Shown: positions 21,183 to 25,374 of the stretch, piece after piece
Numbering within the stretch: the stretch's first letter is position 1
Layout: every line of letters begins with the position of its first letter
From: Thermomucor indicae-seudaticae
Taxonomy: Eukaryota > Mucoromycota > Mucoromycetes > Mucorales > Lichtheimiaceae
NCBI GenBank assembly: GCA_000787465.1
Contig: JSYX01000513.1
Location: 1 to 25,374 of the forward strand
Reading direction: 5' to 3'
Length of the DNA: 25,374 nucleotides
Notes under the pieces: generated by a model
What the model was told of the DNA's origin: nothing
Seen by the model: only the letters and a program-made list of their open reading frames with translations
The model's database searches: none
Program-made: the position numbers and the translations under genes

Positions 21183-24100
21183 ATGGCAGGCAAGAGTTCA
21201 CAACGAACTATCGGGTAAAACTCGAGTACTGTTCCGTTTGAGCTTGATTACTGAATGCGCTGAAATTTTTGCAATAGCTCCTTCTTTAATGACGGGAAAC
21301 GCGATCGCGACGATTCGAAGAAAGGTACGCGTGATCTGTTTCTGTAAGGGTCGTACGATATTGAAAGCGGCGACTTTCACATTCAGCACCTGGCGAGAAA
21401 TGGAAACGGGCGATTGCTGAGAGTGATTCAGATAATGACGTTAAAGTGAATGAGAAACAGAGCCGAGAACGCAGGAAGCGCAGAGCCATTGTCGAAGATG
21501 ACGACGAGGACGAGGATAACGTTGCTTCAGCGTCTTCTGCCGACCAAGAGCTACAAGAAGTAGCAGCGGAGGAGGAGGAAGAACAGAGAGCGGAGGAGGA
21601 AGTACAGGCAGCAGCAAAGACAATGTATGTGAAAAAGAAGCGTGATGGGAAAATCCCCATTTATTCATGGATTTTTGTAGTGCAACGATGTCAACAACCA
21701 AATCAAGCTCAAAGCTAGGCACGTCATGGGAAAAAGGCCAGGAGTAAGTAACGTACTGATTCGTCTTGCCATGTCTAATCTGTGTGCGCGCGTGCTTCTT
21801 GCAGTGTTCCTTATTCCGTCCTATGCAAGACATTCGAGTTTTGCGAGGCTACCACGAAACGAACCGAGATTATAGAGTACCTCGTTCTCCTTTTCAGCCA
21901 AGTCATTGAGCAGACACCAAACGGTCTGCTGGAAACGCTGTACCTGTGTATCAACAAGGTAAAGGGATTCGTTGAAAGCTGGGTTCTTTTAGATTGCACG
22001 TCCAGTAACAGGTTTTTCCCGACAGCTCGGACCAGATTATGAAGGACTCGAGCTGGGTATCGGCGAGTCGCTTCTGATGAAGGCAATCGCTCAGTCTACA
22101 GGCCGAAGCATGAATCTGATAAAAGCGGATTATCGAAAGTGCGGTGATTTAGGAACTGTGGCAAAGGTGTGGGTCGTCGGAAATGGGGAACGAGTGTTTT
22201 CCATTACTGTGCTTACAGTTTGAGATCCAACCTATAGAGCAGCAAAAGCTCTCAGAGAACGCTGTTTGCTCCAAAGCCGCTCACTGTACCGCATGTCTTC
22301 AAGACTTTGAAGCAAGTGGCAAAGATCACGGGCCAATCTGTAAGTCAAGAAGGAACTGGCTGAGAGATCTGGAACTTTGATGTTTTATTTAGGCTCAAAC
22401 GAAAAAAGTCGATAAAATAAAAGGTCTGCTGGTGGCCTGTCAGGATAGCGAAGCAAAGTACTTGATACGACAATTGGAAGGGAAGCTGCGCATTGGACTC
22501 GCAGAACAGACGGTATTAGCTGCCCTTGCGCACGCCACTGTCTTGAGCAAACCAGGTATGTGTCATGTTGGGGAATATTGGTAGATAATGAATGCTTACA
22601 AAAGAGAGGCGACATAGAGTCTTCAAAACTGCCACAAGCAAAGAAGGAACAAGAGTTGGCAAGGGCTTCAGATTTACTGAAATCAGTCTACAAGTGGGTT
22701 GACATTCCTCCGCGCGTGTCGCACCAAGATCGTGCTTATTGATCTATTTTAACAGCCAGCTTCCATGTTATGACATGATCGTACCGGCCTTGCTAGAGTG
22801 TCCGCTGGATGAGTTACCGCAGAAATGTGTAATGAGGCCTGGTGAGTTAGTTGCAGCTACTATGCGCGTACCGCCTTTCCTTAACAGCTCGCCAAGGAAT
22901 TCCTCTGAAACCCATGTTGGCGCACCCGACAAAAAGTCTTACGGATGTCTTGGATCGTTTCGAAGGACACACGTTTACCTGCGAATTCAAATACGACGGC
23001 GAGCGTGCACAGGTTTGAACGTTTGTTCACTTTCTGTAATTCTAAAGTAACCATTCTCATTATTGTTGTTAGATTCACAAACTAGAGGATGGCAGCACCA
23101 TGATATACAGCCGAAACTCGGAAAATATGTCTGAAAAGTATCCAGACGTGATCCAACGGTTGGGCAAGGTAAGAGGAAAGATGTATCTTTGAAAGCATCT
23201 TACCTTGTGAATAACCATTGGATTCAATTATTAGTGGTGTAAACCCACAACGACATCTTATATACTTGATTGTGAAGCCGTGGCGTGGGATCGGGAGAGG
23301 GGATGCATTTTGCCTTTCCAGGTTTTGAGCACGAGAAAGAGGAAATCTGTTGAGGAAGACGACATCAAAGTGCGCGTTGCGATTTTTGCATTCGATTGTC
23401 TCTATTTGAACGGCGAGGTAAGGTATATATGTTTGTGTATATGTAAGAAAAAAGGAGTCACTATTACTCTAATACGATGTCAAAAGTCGCTTTTGCAAAG
23501 ACCTTTCGTAGAACGACGGCAAAAATTACGTGAAGCATTCGAAGAAGCCGAGAATGAGTTTTATTTCGCGCGAAGCATGGATTCAAACAATATCGAAGAC
23601 ATCCAGTCCTTCCTGGACGTGTCGATTGAGAATAATTGCGAAGGGCTGATGGTGAAGGTGTTTGAAGGAAACGAAGCGACGTATGAGCCCTCGAAACGAT
23701 CACGAAACTGGCTGAAAGTGAAGAAGGACTATTTGTCTGGTGTGAGCGACTCGATGGACTTGGTTGTGATCGGAGCGTTCTACGGGCGCGGTAAGCGAAC
23801 GTCGGTGTATGGCGCATTTTTACTTGCATGCTATGACGAGGAGACGGAGGAGTTCCAAACTGTTTGCAAGCTTGGTACCGGGTTTTCAGAGGAAGATTTG
23901 CAAAAGTTTTATGACACCTTGAAAGACAAGGAGATCCAGGAACCCAAGCGGTTTTATCGGCTTGGTGAAAACCCAGTGAAGCCTGACGTCTGGTTTGAGC
24001 CCGCGCAGGTTTGGGAAGTGCGCTGTGCGGATTTAAGCATAAGTCCACGGTACATGGCAGGTGTAGGAGAGGTAGATATATATATGTGGTCTACTAGTAT

Positions 24101-24351
24101 CTGAGCACTGTTCGCTTACAATTGATTAGGTGGATCCTGCCAAAGGTATTTCTCTGCGCTTTCCACGGTTTATTCGGATACGAGAAGATAAAGACCCGGA
24201 AAGCGCGACGACGAGCGAGCAGGTCAGTGTTTGTGTGCTGTTTGTTCAAAGCTACCTGTGTATTCTCTGACGTGCTTTCTAGATTGTCGAGTTTTATCGG
24301 CAACAAAAAAGAAACGAAGTTACAAAAGAACGCGTGGATGAATATTACTAA
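21183..24351 (+). CDS. LIG1: ATP-dependent DNA ligase I
   Basis: Sixteen exons encode 750 residues: 21183-21214, 21278-21324, 21387-21624, 21681-21743, 21805-21958, 22026-22166, 22238-22339, 22393-22555, 22609-22693, 22756-22841, 22897-23012, 23073-23168, 23235-23417, 23487-24071, 24130-24222, 24283-24351. An N-terminal PCNA-binding (PIP) box QRTIGSFF lies at 7-14, followed by a charged tail with RRKRR and acidic runs. The DNA-binding domain begins near [11 protein letters not shown]. The nucleotidyltransferase domain carries motif I KYDGER with catalytic Lys402, motif IV EGLMVK and motif V WLKVKKDY; the OB fold ends [11 protein letters not shown]. The enzyme adenylates itself with ATP and seals nicks, joining Okazaki fragments in the nucleus. 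The order of domains and the length match LIG1/Cdc9, not LIG3 or LIG4. An upstream mitochondrial start is not visible. Confidence 0.96.
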
Positions 24352-24573
24352 AGACTTTGGCGCGCATGCGTTTCGCGTGCATGTACAGGGAAAGAACCGC
24401 TTTATGCTACATGTAAAAGTACCACAAGGAAATAAATTGTCAGTTACGTTTCCCTTGATCGTTTCAAGGGGCAGCAAAAATTTTTTGGACAGGCTTTTGG
24501 ATAGCCAAATTGGGTTGTAATTTTTTAGGCGTTCTACACGGAGTATGAAATGAACGCCTTTAGAGTTTGGTCG

Positions 24574-24604
24574 GTCTGTCCGTCCGTCCGTCCGTCCGTC
24601 TGTC
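24574..24604 (+). repeat. TCCG tetranucleotide microsatellite
   Basis: About seven units of a 4-bp repeat, with TCTG variants at both ends and uninterrupted TCCG in the middle. Confidence 0.85.
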
Positions 24605-25129
24605 ACGCTTTTCGGTATATAGTTTATCCGAACAGCAACCTTGCTTAGATAATGCAGCGTGTGCCTGCTAAGGCTGACTGTTTAAGAGACTACTTAGTTA
24701 TGGAACATACGCTAATATTCCAGAAGTATGCTGCTAAGTTAGGCAATGCATGAATTTCCTACTTTCCCACCACAGTCGCTTCCAGCAATTGTAGAAACAG
24801 TGGACGGAGTACAGAGCGCCCTCAGAGTTTCTATGGAACTGGCTTTGCTAATATTTTGAAGGAAGGTACCGGTTGTCCATCAGTGCTCTGCTGAAATACA
24901 GTATCTTGAGCTGAAATATTATTGTCCTTGGTCAAACATGCCATTGAAAAGCTGATATGGTTAAGCTGAGGCCATCATTCACCTTTGAGTATATATGCCC
25001 ACGGCGACTGGACGATGCAGGAGCACCTCGTCCTGGCCAAAATTAAGTGTGCAAGCTTTTGGCTGTCCAGTTATGTTACAATGAAAACATTGGCTAACCC
25101 CGGTGGGGCCTTAATAAGGGATTTCCTTT

Positions 25130-25193
25130 GGACACTACAAAAGCAGTTCCCTCGGACACTACAAAATCACGTGATACGTCTGGGACACTACAA
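25130..25193 (+). repeat. three direct copies of GGACACTACAA upstream of transposase-like gene
   Basis: Exact copies start at 25130, 25154 and 25183. The first two sit in longer related units (TTCCTTTGGACACTACAAAA and TTCCCTCGGACACTACAAAA). A CACGTG hexamer lies between copies two and three, at 25168-25173. The position just before the coding start suggests subterminal repeats bound by the element's own transposase, or terminal repeat sequence. Confidence 0.75.
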
Positions 25194-25242
25194 CGACGCG
25201 CGAACCACTGTAATAAACTTTCGCCTCTTTCTTTTGAACACT

Positions 25243-25374
25243 ATGTCAACTCTGATCAACCAGATTTTTACGACCCGTGAGGGATTAAAAGCCGCAGCTC
25301 AGGAATTTGCTCGTGGAAATGGCTTCGCTGTGTCCACTAAGAATAGCAACGCGCGTCAATTGCACTTGCAATGT
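25243..25374 (+). CDS. FAR1-domain/MULE transposase-like protein, 5' part only
   Basis: The frame opens at ATG 25243 and remains open for 44 codons to the window edge. The sequence MSTLINQIFTTREGLKAAAQ followed by EFARGNGFAVSTKNSN and a basic stretch ending LHLQC matches the start of the FAR1/WRKY-GCM1-type DNA-binding domain: an 'F.T.E.L..A...FA..NGFAV' pattern followed by the first zinc-binding Cys. In plants and fungi this domain heads many MULE-class transposases, and in plants also their domesticated FHY3/FAR1 relatives. Whether the catalytic DDE domain follows cannot be seen. Confidence 0.55.
   Translation, partial: MSTLINQIFTTREGLKAAAQEFARGNGFAVSTKNSNARQLHLQC

Larger units (their letters stand above)
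24352..25242 (+). other. 891-bp spacer between DNA ligase and transposase-like gene
   Basis: This contains the ligase 3' end, a TCCG microsatellite at about 24574-24604 and, in the last 115 bp, three copies of an 11-bp motif. Between 24610 and 25080 I see no frame or RNA structure that I can name. Confidence 0.5.

Noticed and set aside
21327..21332. ACGCGT as a cell-cycle (MCB) box for the ligase gene.
   Set aside because: It overlaps the 5' splice site of intron 2 rather than the promoter, and the hexamer also occurs elsewhere in the window.
22219..22339. Reading [14 protein letters not shown] as ligase coding sequence after a TTACAG acceptor.
   Set aside because: Wrong frame. A later CTATAG acceptor gives [20 protein letters not shown], which matches the conserved ligase I segment.
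23464..24048. A 194-codon antisense frame within the ligase catalytic exon.
   Set aside because: It is the complement of a strongly conserved enzyme exon and resembles no protein family.
24574..24604. TCCG repeat considered as a CRISPR-like array.
   Set aside because: It is a simple 4-bp microsatellite without spacers, in a eukaryotic genome.

Overview
This window is eukaryotic, intron-rich DNA, most likely from an early-diverging fungus (Mucoromycota, probably Mucorales-like). The reasons are short introns (mostly 50-80 nt) with GT..AG ends, a Ras-type Erf2 palmitoyltransferase, a two-finger C2H2 factor of fungal type, a fungal-type O-fucosyltransferase-domain protein, and above all a true ferritin, which among fungi is known mainly from the zygomycete lineages and is absent from yeasts and ascomycetes. 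I rebuilt eleven complete split genes by hand from reading frames, splice sites and family conservation; together they hold about 73 introns. A twelfth gene runs off the right edge. All exon models are predictions from one strand of DNA without transcripts.

Layout. 1-2170: no convincing gene; inverted repeats and short unrelated frames. 2171-5247 (+): AFG2/SPATA5-type double AAA-ATPase of ribosome maturation. 5385-6296 (-): ferritin, convergent with AFG2. 6515-8181 (+): type II membrane protein with a GDP-fucose O-fucosyltransferase domain, divergent from ferritin over a 218-bp shared promoter that holds a perfect palindrome. 8469-9871 (+): Erf2-like DHHC palmitoyltransferase. 10490-11319 (+): Q-rich, possibly Mediator subunit 29. 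11331-11877 (-): FAM210-like (DUF1279) mitochondrial membrane protein, whose stop lies 11 bp from that of the previous gene. 12246-13358 (-): two-finger C2H2 transcription factor. 13849-16035 (-): RBM39/Rsd1 SR-type splicing factor with 14 exons. 16527-17918 (+): disordered basic/acidic protein of unknown function. 18363-20659 (+): HSPA12-type Hsp70-like ATPase. 21183-24351 (+): replicative DNA ligase I with an N-terminal PCNA-binding box. 24352-25242: repeat-bearing spacer. 25243-25374 (+): start of a FAR1/MULE-type transposase-like protein, preceded by three copies of an 11-bp motif.

The genes do not form one pathway. They are a housekeeping block (ribosome biogenesis, iron storage, glycosylation, lipidation, transcription, splicing, chaperone, DNA replication) bounded on the right, and perhaps on the left, by mobile-element sequence. 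I found no CRISPR array, rRNA, tRNA, operon or secondary-metabolite cluster. The most unusual points are molecular: a fungal ferritin with an intact ferroxidase centre, a palindrome in its shared promoter, a probable GC-AG intron in AFG2, a 14-nt micro-exon encoding the Hsp70 phosphate loop, several introns of length 3n without stops, and triplicated motifs ahead of the transposase-like gene.
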